A stretch of DNA of 64,000 nucleotides, taken from Stentor roeselii (Eukaryota > Ciliophora > Heterotrichea > Heterotrichida > Stentoridae). The notes under the pieces were generated by a model that was not told where the DNA came from, searched no databases, and was given only the letters and a program-made list of their open reading frames with translations. Positions 10,436-19,784 of this stretch are shown one piece after another. Numbering within the stretch: the first letter of the stretch is position 1; every line of letters starts with the position of its first letter. The translations under genes were made by a program, and so were the position numbers. The DNA lies in assembly GCA_006503475.1 (NCBI GenBank), contig RSEH01000004.1:186001-250000 (forward strand). The letters run 5' to 3'.

Positions 10436-10948
10436 ATGAATTCTTTCAATAAAAGCTGCATCAACACGCCAGAAGTCCTAAAATCTTTCAGTCGTCCAGT
10501 TTCAAATTCACGTTCAAAGCAGCATCTTCCTCCAGGGAGTTCATCTTTAGTTAAAGGAAGTTTATTTGATTTGAATGAGCCTGTGAGTGGCTACCAAATC
10601 ATTGTATTCGGCTTTAAAGAGCAGGACAAAGACAAAGTGATTCAAAAACTGCAGAAATTCGGGATTATTGATGTCGCTGCTGACATTGGACCTCATATTT
10701 TAGGAGTCAGGTTTCGAGACCCAAGGGCTGCCGCTCAAGCTTGTTGTTTGAATGGGCAGGTTATTCTTGAAAACACTATGATTGGAGTCAAACCGAGTGA
10801 AACTCAAGCAAAATCTAATAAAAGCAGTTCTAAGTATTTGAATGAAGACGACTCGTTTTGTGTACCGATTAAGAAAAAGGTTAGGAGGAAATTTGGGCTC
10901 TGGTGTAAGGTCAAGTATTACTTTTTCAATTTGGATCCAGACTTTTAA
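10436..10948 (+). CDS. Nup53/Nup35-like nucleoporin (MPPN RRM domain)
   Basis: 170 aa with a disordered, Ser-rich N-terminus (1-52), then an RRM-like fold at about 53-122 with YQIIVFGF, a central FGIIDV strand and the closing ENTMIGVKPSE. This closing IMIGVKP-type segment is characteristic of the MPPN/RRM of Nup35 and yeast Nup53/Nup59, which anchor the inner ring of the nuclear pore to the membrane. The C-terminus (RRKFGLWCKVKYYFF) is basic-aromatic and resembles the amphipathic membrane-binding helix of that family. It is shorter than the usual 300-475 aa and no FG repeats are present. Start chosen at the first ATG, in an A-rich context. Confidence 0.75.
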   Translation: MNSFNKSCINTPEVLKSFSRPVSNSRSKQHLPPGSSSLVKGSLFDLNEPVSGYQIIVFGFKEQDKDKVIQKLQKFGIIDVAADIGPHILGVRFRDPRAAAQACCLNGQVILENTMIGVKPSETQAKSNKSSSKYLNEDDSFCVPIKKKVRRKFGLWCKVKYYFFNLDPDF

Positions 10949-11407
10949 TTAGATTAAGGTATACGTTTAATGTTGGGAAAGGTTTAAGGATATTTTTAGA
11001 TTGTGATTTGAGATGATTATGGTTTTGGGTGATTTACAGGTAAATTGTTTATTTTTTCAAGGTTGTGAGGATTTTATAGGTTTTAAACTTATTGTGATGA
11101 CTGAATAATTATTTAAGTAATGATTAACACCTAATAACATCAATTCTATTAATAAAAATATAATAATACCAAAACTAATAATATCACCCTAAAAATGATT
11201 TTATCAACCAAAAGCTATTTATCTTCCTCTATTTTCTAATGAATCCTTCACCTTCATCCATCAATAATCAATCCTAACCTATTTTCTCAAATACCCTTGC
11301 TCTACTTCTCTAAAACTTCAATCAAATTCCTTCCAAATCAATTTTTCCTCATTCAAAACCTCTAACACCCCAAAATTCAAATCCCTGAAAAAAAATCTTC
11401 TCAATCC
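10949..11407. other. Convergent intergenic region
   Basis: No coding signal seen. The left half is G/T-rich on the plus strand and the right half C/A-rich, the switch seen between other convergent genes in this window. Confidence 0.5.
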
Positions 11408-12610
11408 CTACCCATAAGGATTATAATTATAAAATTTAGATTTTCCTAAAGCAACAGGACTCGAATTCCTCTCAAATTCCGCCGCTTTTTTCTTATTAGG
11501 TGGTGTTTCAAAGTTCTTCTTAGCCGAAACCAATCGACTAGCCTGTCCATTTTCCCCATACATAGCCCTAAGCCTTTCCTCAGTGACTTCCGAGTTAAAG
11601 CTATTAAACCCAGTTCGACTAAGCCTGACTCCATCCTTTTCCCTTTCATAATCAATTAAAAACTGTTGTTGAGGTCCAACAATAGACCCAGGTCTACAAA
11701 TTCTGCACCAAGCAATAAAATCAGCAGCAGGAAAATTGAATTTCCTGATCGCATAAGTTCCAATAAGAGTTCCAGTCCTTCCAAGTCCTGCCTTGCAATG
11801 AACGGCGACAGCTCCATATTCCATATCAACGATTTTATTGAACCTTTCAACGATATCTCCACTTGGACAAGACCCGTCAGCGAAGTAAAGCTCGTAATGA
11901 CGGATGCCCTTCTTCGTAAACCTCGAGCTTTCATACGTCGGGTGGTTCAGGCGAATCACGGCAGTTACCCCAATTTCCTTGAAAACCTCGGCGTAAGTCT
12001 CAGGCGTGTAGTTGCCCCAGCCGTCTTCTTCTTTTATCGAAGGACAAGAAAAAGCAAGAAGCTTTCCTGGCACGATCCAGGTCATGTCGCCTGTTTCGAC
12101 TTTATCATGGGCTTCGTAGAAGTCCAAATCGAAAGAATCGAATTGAAACCAGTTCAATTTAACACTTTTTTCTAAACCTTTTAAACAGTTTAGAATTGTA
12201 CAGTCGTGGTAACTTGCACCTTCACTTGCATCGCGGAATGGAGTGAATGGTGGAAGGACTTGGAATTTTTCAAAGGCTTTTACGGCGGAGATTTTTAAGA
12301 CTAGGACTTGGAATGCGCAGATTAGATATGCTGCGTTGGCTCTTTTGAAGGGGTCGGAAGACGTGTAGTGGTATAACTTGTCTGATAAGAAACGAGGGTC
12401 TGATAAGAGTTGGGAGAGTTGGTAGCAGAAACGATATGTCATTGCTAGGTTCAAGGGACCGAAATCGTTGCAGAATGGCTCGTAGATCAGGTCCTAGATG
12501 TTATTTACTTTGTCGATGCAGATGAAAAATGAGTTTGGACGGCTTCGAGGAGGGCTTTTGTCACTTAGCCAGTATAGACGATTTTCGATGATTTCGATTG
12601 GAGAGAACAT
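11408..12610 (-). CDS. CDC14: CDC14-type dual-specificity protein phosphatase (one 15-nt intron)
   Basis: Removing a 15-nt intron (12494-12508) joins a 34-codon first exon from ATG 12610 to the main frame, giving 395 aa. The restored N-terminus reads RLYWLSDKSPPR and then DLIYEPFCNDFGPLNLAM, the hallmark start of CDC14 domain A. The catalytic domain carries the P-loop HCKAGLGRTG with Cys267 and Arg273, the general-acid Asp near 240 (FADGSCP) and the CRICRPGSIVGPQQ segment. CDC14 reverses Cdk phosphorylation at mitotic exit and cytokinesis and also acts at basal bodies and cilia in several lineages. Its start codon lies only 18 bp from the ATG of the divergent membrane-protein gene. The tail after about residue 340 is short and basic. 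Stop is TAG. Confidence 0.93.
12494..12508 (-). other. 15-nt intron in CDC14
   Basis: Sense sequence GTAAATAACATCTAG, phase 0, with the terminal TAG in frame. Splicing it restores the conserved CDC14 N-terminus. Confidence 0.93.
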
Positions 12611-12628
12611 ATTTACCTTTTGAATCTT

Positions 12629-13990
12629 ATGAGAAGTTATAAATATATGAAAAAATTCTTAGTTTTTTTACTCACTTTCTCAGGAATCGCCTTTGAAAAA
12701 ATCCAGGACATTGAAAAACAAACAGTTGCAAAAAATAATTTTTTTTCAATGCGAATCGATGACATATTCGACGATTTAATACTTTCTTTAGAGCTCTTAG
12801 AGCCGAAATTTTTAGATTCTTCTAAAAGAACCATAGATTTAACCACAGACTTTATAATAGGAAAAAACTTCGACATGGAAATAATCGATCTTGCGATATT
12901 TGACAACAAACTATTCATATTAGAAAAATTCGGCATCTCTATTTTCGACTTAGAATCATGGGAACCACAATTTCTACAGAAAATGATCGGAGAAGACCTG
13001 AGTTTTTTCATGAAAATCGAAGTAGAGGGTTTGATAGTGATTTACCAGTCATTTTTAATTTGGGTGTACACAATCCAAGATGATTATTTTCCAATAAAAG
13101 TCTCTAAAATCAAGACAAACGAAGAAATCCTTTACGTGAAGATAAAGCAAAACAAGTTAATCATAGTTTTATTCACCAGCATCCATGTTTATTCACTAGT
13201 CGACGTTGACTTAGGTTTCATGAAGCATGAACAGCACTTCGATTTTTTTAAAGAATTTTCAACTTATTTAAACATCCTGGATTTATACGCAAATGACCAG
13301 TTTTTATTTATTCTTGAAGAATCTCGAGGATTGATGCAATTTTCTTTCTTTCCTGTGCGTTTCAAGTCAATTCTCAAGGTCAAAGGTGAGTCAGTCTCAG
13401 GAGATGGCAATTCAATTTTTATTGACGGGACGAAAGAACTTGACTTAATGACTTTGCATGTCTTTCCCCATCAATTAAACTCGACATGTCTTGCCTTGGC
13501 AGTGGATTCAAACTTTATCTACTGTTACAGTGACTCTTTTTTCCTGGTCCAGTCACGATTTCTTCCAATTATCACTTCCAGGGAGAATGACTACCTGCTA
13601 AACTTTAAAGTCTTTCAAAGCCAGGTCTTTTTAGCATATTCTAAAAGTATCTCCGTGTGTCAAGTGCAGTTAAGTCCCTTGTTCATAGAAGGCCGAGCTC
13701 CAAGCACAGTAAGTGACTATCAAGTAGAGTTCAAAGTAACTTCTTTCTCTTCAAATCTGACTGAATCATTCACTCTAAGCGTTCAATACAGCTTCTCAGA
13801 TATCATCATCTTCATCCTTATCTCCTTCATCGCGGTTTTCTTTCTCGTCTTTTCTTGCTCTTGGATCTGGAGACTCTTCAAAATCGTTTCAACTCAACCT
13901 GAACCCCCTGTGGTCATCGTCACGACTGAAGGAGTCTCTTCAAGTGAGAGGAACTTTTTCAGTGACAGGAATTTTATAAGACAAAAATAA
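12629..13990 (+). CDS. Type I single-pass membrane protein with propeller-like luminal domain
   Basis: From ATG 12629 the protein is 453 aa. An ATG at 12647 is an alternative and begins a clean signal peptide (MKKFLVFLLTFSGIAFE). A long, beta-strand-rich luminal region follows, with repeated short hydrophobic strands separated by acidic turns, compatible with a WD40/YVTN-like propeller, but no family signature is convincing. A single membrane helix (SDIIIFILISFIAVFFLVFS) lies near the C-terminus, followed by a short cytosolic Ser-rich tail. It is divergently paired with CDC14 across 18 bp. It ends in TAA only 11 bp before the RIB43A-like ATG, so the two could share a transcript. Function is not recognised. 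Confidence 0.75.
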   Translation: MRSYKYMKKFLVFLLTFSGIAFEKIQDIEKQTVAKNNFFSMRIDDIFDDLILSLELLEPKFLDSSKRTIDLTTDFIIGKNFDMEIIDLAIFDNKLFILEKFGISIFDLESWEPQFLQKMIGEDLSFFMKIEVEGLIVIYQSFLIWVYTIQDDYFPIKVSKIKTNEEILYVKIKQNKLIIVLFTSIHVYSLVDVDLGFMKHEQHFDFFKEFSTYLNILDLYANDQFLFILEESRGLMQFSFFPVRFKSILKVKGESVSGDGNSIFIDGTKELDLMTLHVFPHQLNSTCLALAVDSNFIYCYSDSFFLVQSRFLPIITSRENDYLLNFKVFQSQVFLAYSKSISVCQVQLSPLFIEGRAPSTVSDYQVEFKVTSFSSNLTESFTLSVQYSFSDIIIFILISFIAVFFLVFSCSWIWRLFKIVSTQPEPPVVIVTTEGVSSSERNFFSDRNFIRQK

Positions 13991-14001
13991 TAATAAAAAA
14001 A

Positions 14002-14433
14002 ATGAAAAGAACGAAGGAAAATTGGATCTCGAATCAATGTTTTCATCAAAATAACCTCTCTGGACTTAGAGCTTTTCATGGAGAGGATCTTCAGTTTTAT
14101 GAGAGAAAAAAGTCGATGATGATCATTCAGAAACAGTGGCTTGATAATCAGATTAAGGAAAAAGAATTGAGGAAAAAAAGAAGTCAAGAGGAAAAAATGA
14201 TTTATGAGATGCAGGAAAAAGAATTATTTAGGATTCGGGGAATTGCTTTAGATGAATTGGAAATGAAGAGGAAAATTATGAGTCAGTCAACTTGTGAGTT
14301 TAATTGGAAGGCTGGGTTTGAGAAAAGGAAGGAAATGGAAAAAAGGAAAAAAGAGATTAGGGATGAAGAATTGAAGGATTTGAAGAGACAGGATGAGATA
14401 CGTAAAAGGTATCATTTCAGTAACCCTTTTTGA
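14002..14433 (+). CDS. Short RIB43A-like protein (doublet-microtubule inner protein family)
   Basis: 143 aa, highly charged and helical. Residues about 20-50 (SGLRAFHGEDLQFYERKK...QKQWL) match the conserved GEDL block of RIB43A/RIBC proteins, whose members line the A-B ribbon of axonemal doublets. The usual family length is about 370-390 aa; here the N-terminal third, with its R-x-R-T-I-G-x-D motif, is absent and the protein starts just before the GEDL block. No 15-nt intron that would extend it was found. It is either a genuine short paralogue or a 5'-truncated copy. The start lies 11 bp after the stop of the preceding gene. Confidence 0.72.
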   Translation: MKRTKENWISNQCFHQNNLSGLRAFHGEDLQFYERKKSMMIIQKQWLDNQIKEKELRKKRSQEEKMIYEMQEKELFRIRGIALDELEMKRKIMSQSTCEFNWKAGFEKRKEMEKRKKEIRDEELKDLKRQDEIRKRYHFSNPF

Positions 14434-14669
14434 TTTATTCAAGATTATTTAATTTACTTTTTAGAGCTGGATATTATTAAAATTTATTTGAGAACAACTT
14501 TCTCTATATTATCAATTTTTTTTAAATAAAAAACTATAAAAGTGGCAAAACTCTTAAATCATTCCTCACCGAAACTGAAAAAAATCATTAAATCCTCCTC
14601 CTACTCAAACCTATAAAAATAAATATAGACTAATTCTACTAATCTTAATAATAAACCCAAAAACTTCAA

Positions 14670-15536
14670 ATGATTGATCGTCTCTCAGACCTTCGTTCAC
14701 TTCAAGAAATCCCCGACAGCTACAACCCTCCCTTAATGAAATCCCCAAGTCTTCCTCCACATTTCACCCAAATAATAAAAAGCAGTTCTCTGCTAGAAAA
14801 AGTTTCAAAATCAACAGAAAAGTTAAAATCTCTGAAAAAAATCTACTCAAAAACCGCATCCTTAGAAGAAGAAGGTTCATTAAAGCAAAAAGTAAGAAAT
14901 CTCGTCAATCAAAACAACATGAACCTGAACAAAATCCGTGAAATCAGCGAAAACCTTTCAAAAATCCTGGAAGAGGGCAAACTCGACTCAACAACAGAAA
15001 GAATGTTAAGAACTGGCCACGCGACTCTATTAAAAAACTTCTCAGAGGCGGTAGCCGCCTCTGAAAACGCTCAAAACGAATTTTCTGAATATTCCAGAAT
15101 GAAAATCGCAGGACAACTGAGAATGGTTGATGAAAACATCGACGATGAGACTATTGAACTGTGCTTAGATGACCCGAAACTCGCTCAAGGTTTTTTTGAT
15201 AGAGAATTGATTGGTGTTCATTCAGATGTGCTGAAAATGGTTAATTCTATTGAGGATAGACTTCAGGATATTAAGATGCTTGAGGAAAATATTGTCGCTA
15301 TGCATAAAATGTTCCTTGATTTAGCTGCTATTGTTCATGGACAAGGAGATATTTTAAATAGTATTGAAAAACATGTAGATACTGCACTTGATTATGTGAA
15401 AACTGGAACTGAACAGATACAACAGGCGGAAATTCAGTTAAAAGCGGCAAGATCGAAAAGATGCTGTGTTTTAGTTATTTTGTTGATTATTGCTACGGTT
15501 ATTGCTATGCCGATTATTGCTGTGAAGTACTCGTGA
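14670..15536 (+). CDS. Syntaxin, Qa-SNARE
   Basis: 288 aa with an N-terminal helical region (about 40-160, Habc-like), a SNARE motif at about 195-258 and a C-terminal membrane anchor at 266-285. The zero-layer glutamine is Q225 in the VHGQGDILN segment, and DTALDYVKTG closes the motif as in plasma-membrane syntaxins. Residues RSKRCC before the anchor include two cysteines that could be palmitoylated. It drives vesicle fusion with Qb/Qc and R-SNAREs at the plasma membrane or an endosomal compartment; the exact compartment cannot be assigned by eye. Stop is TGA. Confidence 0.9.
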   Translation: MIDRLSDLRSLQEIPDSYNPPLMKSPSLPPHFTQIIKSSSLLEKVSKSTEKLKSLKKIYSKTASLEEEGSLKQKVRNLVNQNNMNLNKIREISENLSKILEEGKLDSTTERMLRTGHATLLKNFSEAVAASENAQNEFSEYSRMKIAGQLRMVDENIDDETIELCLDDPKLAQGFFDRELIGVHSDVLKMVNSIEDRLQDIKMLEENIVAMHKMFLDLAAIVHGQGDILNSIEKHVDTALDYVKTGTEQIQQAEIQLKAARSKRCCVLVILLIIATVIAMPIIAVKYS

Positions 15537-15772
15537 GGTTTTATAGGAATAATGAATGGGGTCTGTTGTATAGGTAAATTTTAATGTTTTCATGTTGGAA
15601 GGGAAATTGAGAGATAGTTAATATTAACAGAATTCTAAAAGATATGATTAAAGCATTTTTATCACAACTGTTTAAATATCTTTAATAATTATCAGAATCT
15701 TCTGAATAATTAATTAATCTTAATTCGATAGTGATTGAATATCTTAAGAGAAATATTTATATTACTTCACTC

Positions 15773-16975
15773 TTATTTCGCAGCTCTTTGTCTTAACACA
15801 GCCAAAAACGGGTCATTCTGTTCAGGTTCTTTAAAAATAGATTTACAACTAGGTGCAATCATAGATTCCAGAACAGTTCTCTTAGTTTTCGCTTCAAGTT
15901 TATCCACTTCCTTATCCTCCATATTCAAAATTTGTCCAAGTAGTTTATTCTTATTACTAGACAACAAACTGATCCTAACTCTATCCTTATTTTCACTTCT
16001 TTGATAACTTTCACTTAAAATAAGAGGCATAACAATAAACCTAATAAACCTATAAAGTTTTCCAGTAAAAGTAAATCTTTTCCCTAACAAAACAAGAATT
16101 TTATTCATACCATGATTATCGTCCAGTTGTTTCATAGTCTTGTAAATAGCAAGCTTCATACATTTTACAATAAAAATTTCATGAACAGACAAGCACCTAA
16201 TAGCAGCTTCTCGTTTAAGCTTTTCTTTAATATTCTTAAAAGCAAGAAAATCTAATTTTTTTTTACATTTCGTGAAAGGCACATTACTTTGCAGTGAGTT
16301 ATTCAATGAACAAAGCCAACTCACTGATAAACAAATGTCGTATCTTGCCTCAGCACTTGTCGAGGCCAAATCATATGACCTGAACTCGTTGATTATTGAA
16401 AAACAGTCTTCAAATGAATGAAGACAACCGATTTTATAGTCAACTTCAGGCTTTAACATCCTAAAAGTTGAAGAACACGCACCAAGAGTAACACCGTAAA
16501 TGCCTTGAAAGCTTATTCGACTTTTCCGTGTTACTGAAGTAAAAATTTCAAAAATATGATTCCTGATACGAACAGTCACGATTTTCCTGGAAGCTGTGTT
16601 GTAAGAGTACTTGTAAACCTTGTGGCCTGTGTTCATTCTTTCTAAGATCTTTGATAGTGAAAAGTCACTTTCTGATGCGTCGCTTTGGATTAGGCCTGAA
16701 GGTTCAGATTCGAATTTCTGGCAAATGGCTCTTGATGACCTTGCATTTAGAAGAATACTTTTATATGAGTTCTTGTCATATGGTCGAGAATCAGGAACTA
16801 TTTGTGACATGTCGCCGATTAGATCTTCTTCTTCATCGATCAGGTAATCTTCTAGTTTTTTTTTGTAAAATTCTACCTTTTCTGAGTCGTTCGGAAGAGT
16901 TGGAAGGTTGAAATAAGATCCTTCATTAGTTTCGAATTTTGAAGATTTCACATACGACAAGCTATCATTGTCCAT
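15773..16975 (-). CDS. PH-like domain protein
   Basis: 400 aa. Residues about 110-230 resemble a PH domain of the phospholipase C type: several beta strands, then IYGVTLGACSSTF, then CFSIINEFRSYDLASTSAEA ahead of a C-terminal helix, matching the usual order in which a fatty-core strand precedes a R-x-L-D-L-x-A motif. The C-terminal 170 residues are helical with no recognised domain, and no PLC X/Y catalytic box is present. A role in phosphoinositide binding is an inference. It is divergent from the enolase-like gene (131 bp between starts) and convergent with the syntaxin gene. Confidence 0.55.
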   Translation of the reverse strand: MDNDSLSYVKSSKFETNEGSYFNLPTLPNDSEKVEFYKKKLEDYLIDEEEDLIGDMSQIVPDSRPYDKNSYKSILLNARSSRAICQKFESEPSGLIQSDASESDFSLSKILERMNTGHKVYKYSYNTASRKIVTVRIRNHIFEIFTSVTRKSRISFQGIYGVTLGACSSTFRMLKPEVDYKIGCLHSFEDCFSIINEFRSYDLASTSAEARYDICLSVSWLCSLNNSLQSNVPFTKCKKKLDFLAFKNIKEKLKREAAIRCLSVHEIFIVKCMKLAIYKTMKQLDDNHGMNKILVLLGKRFTFTGKLYRFIRFIVMPLILSESYQRSENKDRVRISLLSSNKNKLLGQILNMEDKEVDKLEAKTKRTVLESMIAPSCKSIFKEPEQNDPFLAVLRQRAAK

Positions 16976-17106
16976 TAACTTTAAACTATTTCAATAAAAT
17001 CTAACAGAATAACTAAAAATCCACTTTTTCATTGCAAATAATCCAAAAACATAAAATCTCTTAAAATCGATTAATTCTTTAGTCCTTTCCATAAATCAAA
17101 CTAAAA

Positions 17107-18510
17107 ATGTCAGACTCTCCCCTGATAACCGCTGAGCTTCGAGAGTATTTTCAAAGGTTTAAAATCGAAGAAATTGTATCAAAAGCCATCAACTCTTTAG
17201 CCCACAAGTTGCCTTCAGACCCTTTCACGTTTTTAGCAGGGTATTATTCAGAGCTGAGTGATGAACCTCCAAGTATCTTTGAACTTCATTCACGGGAAAT
17301 CTTTTTGGACTCAAGAGCTAGTCTGGAAGTTTCGATTTCTTGTCAAAGCAAAGGACAGACTTTTACAGCTCCGAGTTTTGTATTTTCTCCTGGATTTGAT
17401 GAGCAGAATTATACGGTCGATACTGATAGACTTGATGGAAAAGGAATGAGAACTGCTGCTAGAACTGTTGAGGCTTTGAAGAATTTACTTTTTGAACAGG
17501 ATGTGGCTAATCAGAGGAAAATTGATAGTCTTTTGGTCAAGGAGGAGGGGTTGGGGTCGAATGTTGTTGTTTCTGTTTCTTTTGCTTGTGCTATTGCTGC
17601 CTCTTTCTTCAAACGAACTCCTCTTTTCAAGCACATCTTCGAAAAGTTAACCCGTCGAGAGTGGGACGGTGCAGCTTTTCCCAAACTAATGCTTCCCCTT
17701 CTCTTCACCGGCAAATCAAACGGTTCAAAAGTGAAGTTCGCTAGATGGATATTATACGAAACCAACAGTGAAAAGCACGACGGTCAATTAATGATGGACG
17801 CTTCGCGTAAACTTTACGAGACCTTACGAAAAATCCTCGCATCCGGCAAAGGTGGAGAAGCCGGTCTTCGTATTTTCTCAAGCGGCTTCATCCCTCCAAG
17901 CGAAAACATTGCAGAATGCTTCAAACTAATCGAAGACACCGTGAACCAAAGCGGGTTCAGTCTTGGTGAAGACTTTTTACTTGCAATAGACTGCGCATCT
18001 GAAGAGTACTACTTGAAAGACATGCAAAAATACGAAATGGAAGGATTTAAAAACCCTCCTGACGTTGCCCAAATCACAGAATTTTACGCGAAACTCTTAA
18101 ACGACAAGGCTTACATCGGCATGATTTTCGACCCTTTCGTCTTGGAAGACGTGAACAGCTGGAAAACTCTTGCAAATCGACTTCCAAGTAAAAGACTTGG
18201 AAGTATTAAACTTGCGAAGGACCATGAAAGGTTCAGGACTCTCGCGGAAAGTGAAGAGACTCAAGACCTTTGGCTGCCTTCAGTGATTTCAACTCATTAT
18301 TCATATCAACTCACTAATCTTATTGATCTGGCAAAGGCGGCTTCAAAGCGAAATGTGAGTCTTATCTTGACTGAAAATCCTTTTGAAAGTCTTGATCAGA
18401 GCCTTGTCGACCTTGCAGTGGGTTTAAAATGTGAATTTCTTCAAATGAGTGCACCTATCAAAAGTGGCTCACTTTCGAAATATAATAGAATAATCCAACT
18501 GAAATCATAA
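17107..18510 (+). CDS. Enolase-like pseudoenzyme with N-terminal RIIa/Dpy-30-like motif (ENO4-like)
   Basis: 467 aa. Residues about 9-48 (LREYFQRFKIEEIVSKAINS, then PSDPFTFLAGYYSEL) form a Dpy-30/RIIa-type docking helix pair. The remainder follows the enolase fold: an N-terminal capping domain, RTAARTVEALKNLL, and a barrel with SLGEDFLLAIDCASEEYY and DPFVLEDVNSW. Key enolase residues are missing: IEDPF is IFDPF, the VGDDL metal-binding strand is replaced by LPSVIS, and the catalytic lysine strand is not recognisable. Animal ENO4 has the same architecture and is needed in sperm flagella, and enolases are components of the axonemal central pair, so a ciliary structural role is inferred. The stop TAA is followed immediately, in frame, by the ATG of the next gene. 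Confidence 0.75.
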   Translation: MSDSPLITAELREYFQRFKIEEIVSKAINSLAHKLPSDPFTFLAGYYSELSDEPPSIFELHSREIFLDSRASLEVSISCQSKGQTFTAPSFVFSPGFDEQNYTVDTDRLDGKGMRTAARTVEALKNLLFEQDVANQRKIDSLLVKEEGLGSNVVVSVSFACAIAASFFKRTPLFKHIFEKLTRREWDGAAFPKLMLPLLFTGKSNGSKVKFARWILYETNSEKHDGQLMMDASRKLYETLRKILASGKGGEAGLRIFSSGFIPPSENIAECFKLIEDTVNQSGFSLGEDFLLAIDCASEEYYLKDMQKYEMEGFKNPPDVAQITEFYAKLLNDKAYIGMIFDPFVLEDVNSWKTLANRLPSKRLGSIKLAKDHERFRTLAESEETQDLWLPSVISTHYSYQLTNLIDLAKAASKRNVSLILTENPFESLDQSLVDLAVGLKCEFLQMSAPIKSGSLSKYNRIIQLKS

Positions 18511-19197
18511 ATGGACTCTCTTCAAAAAATCATCGCGAATGGACCTGTTGATTACTTTTTAGGAAATTCGGATCATGACCTTGAAGCTTGGGCAGTTTTT
18601 AACCTTCTGCCGAGACCTCAGATAGAAAAAAATAATGAAAAGTTTTTCTTTGGGATTCATGAACTTGATTGTCTTTTAGGAGGAATTAAGGGACTTTGGG
18701 AAATTCATGGAAAAAAAAGCTCGGGAAAAACAGGACTTTGTAAATGTTTAGCAAGAGAAACAAGTTTAAAAGTCTTGTACTTGGCCTGTTCTTCTATTTC
18801 TTGTAATGAAATCTTAGAAATTGTAATAAAAAACTAGGACCCTTCTCGGATTTCAGTTGAGATTCATTTTAATTTGAAGAGTTTACTGTTAACTTTGTTT
18901 AGACTAGTGAAAACTAATGAGTTTCCCTTGATTTTAATTGAAGGGGTTTCAGTATTTTTATTCATTGAGGATGATTTAGAGCTGGTTAAAGAGTTTGAGT
19001 CAGTTTTAAAGCGACTTAGCATGACCAGCACAGTAGTCGTGACCTGCAACGTGAATTCCGAAGGCACCGTGATCAGTAACTACTTATGGACCGACGTGAT
19101 TTCCAACAACCTCTTTCTAACCCATTCAAAAAACGAGATCACAGCAACTCACTACAAATACTCAATCTCCCAAACATCATTCCCTTCAATTCACTGA
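18511..19197 (+). CDS. RAD51-paralogue-like RecA-fold ATPase (one 15-nt intron)
   Basis: Two frames joined by a 15-nt intron (18823-18837) give 223 aa. A linker GIHELDCLLGGIKGLWEI precedes Walker A GKKSSGKT at 67-74, the arrangement of RAD51/XRCC/DMC1 proteins. LILIEG after the intron is a Walker-B-like strand but lacks the usual aspartate pair. Length matches short RAD51 paralogues such as XRCC2 rather than RAD51 (about 340 aa). Likely a mediator of homologous recombination; the subfamily cannot be set by eye. The ATG abuts the upstream TAA with no spacer, so its promoter must lie in the enolase-like coding region unless the two are co-transcribed. It is convergent with the RRM gene 20 bp away. 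Confidence 0.75.
18823..18837 (+). other. 15-nt intron in RAD51-paralogue-like gene
   Basis: GTAATAAAAAACTAG, phase 0, ending in an in-frame TAG. Splicing joins LEI to DPSRISVE in one open frame. Confidence 0.9.
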
Positions 19198-19217
19198 CCA
19201 TTACACTTAAATTACAC

Positions 19218-19784
19218 TTAATAATTCCTTCTTCTAACTCTTACAGGAACAGCTGTTAAAATAGCAGGGTCCTGTTTAATACAGCCTTTTCCTTTCCCTC
19301 TTCCATCAGTCCTCTTCTTCTCCTTCTCCAACTTGACCTCTTCAAAGCCCCTGTCAACAGTTTGACTCAAATTATTATTCGGGATCTGACTTTTCTGAGG
19401 AATCCACACAGCACTTTCACTTGACTTATAAAAAATTAACACTGGTCGCGCTTCGAAACAATGTCCGTATTTAAAAGCGACTTTAATAGCGACTTCTTTT
19501 TTATCAGTCGAAACCAGGGCGAAACCTGTAAATTTCTTTCCTTTGTACTGAAGACGAATTGAAACTTCTGATTCAGAAAGTTGCAGAAATAAATGAACCT
19601 CTTCAGGGCCTGACAAACGATAAGGCAAGTTCTCGATTTTGAACTGGAATGATGGGTCTTTCGAGTTATTTATTGAATCGATTATTTGCTTCTGGTTAGG
19701 GTCTAATGGCGGAAGAGCTTCTTCGGTGTCTGAAGACTCGTCTTCAGAGAAATCGGCCCATGACTTGTAATGGGTTTTATCCAT
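19218..19784 (-). CDS. RRM protein, possibly eIF4H/eIF4B-like
   Basis: 188 aa. An acidic N-terminus (KSWADFSEDESSDTEE) is followed by an RRM-like fold at about 45-125 with FKIENLP as the RNP2-like strand and KKFTGFALVS as the RNP1-like strand, then a basic tail with RGKGKG and RVRRR. The W-A-D-x-x-E-D opening and a single RRM resemble eIF4B/eIF4H helicase cofactors, but this is a weak assignment. It probably binds RNA. Its 3' end lies 20 bp from the end of the RAD51-like gene. Confidence 0.6.
   Translation of the reverse strand: MDKTHYKSWADFSEDESSDTEEALPPLDPNQKQIIDSINNSKDPSFQFKIENLPYRLSGPEEVHLFLQLSESEVSIRLQYKGKKFTGFALVSTDKKEVAIKVAFKYGHCFEARPVLIFYKSSESAVWIPQKSQIPNNNLSQTVDRGFEEVKLEKEKKRTDGRGKGKGCIKQDPAILTAVPVRVRRRNY

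Noticed and set aside
11446-12175. Several open frames of 69-169 codons on both strands inside CDC14
   Set aside because: They lie fully within the strongly supported CDC14 frame and have no independent family signal; they are shadows.
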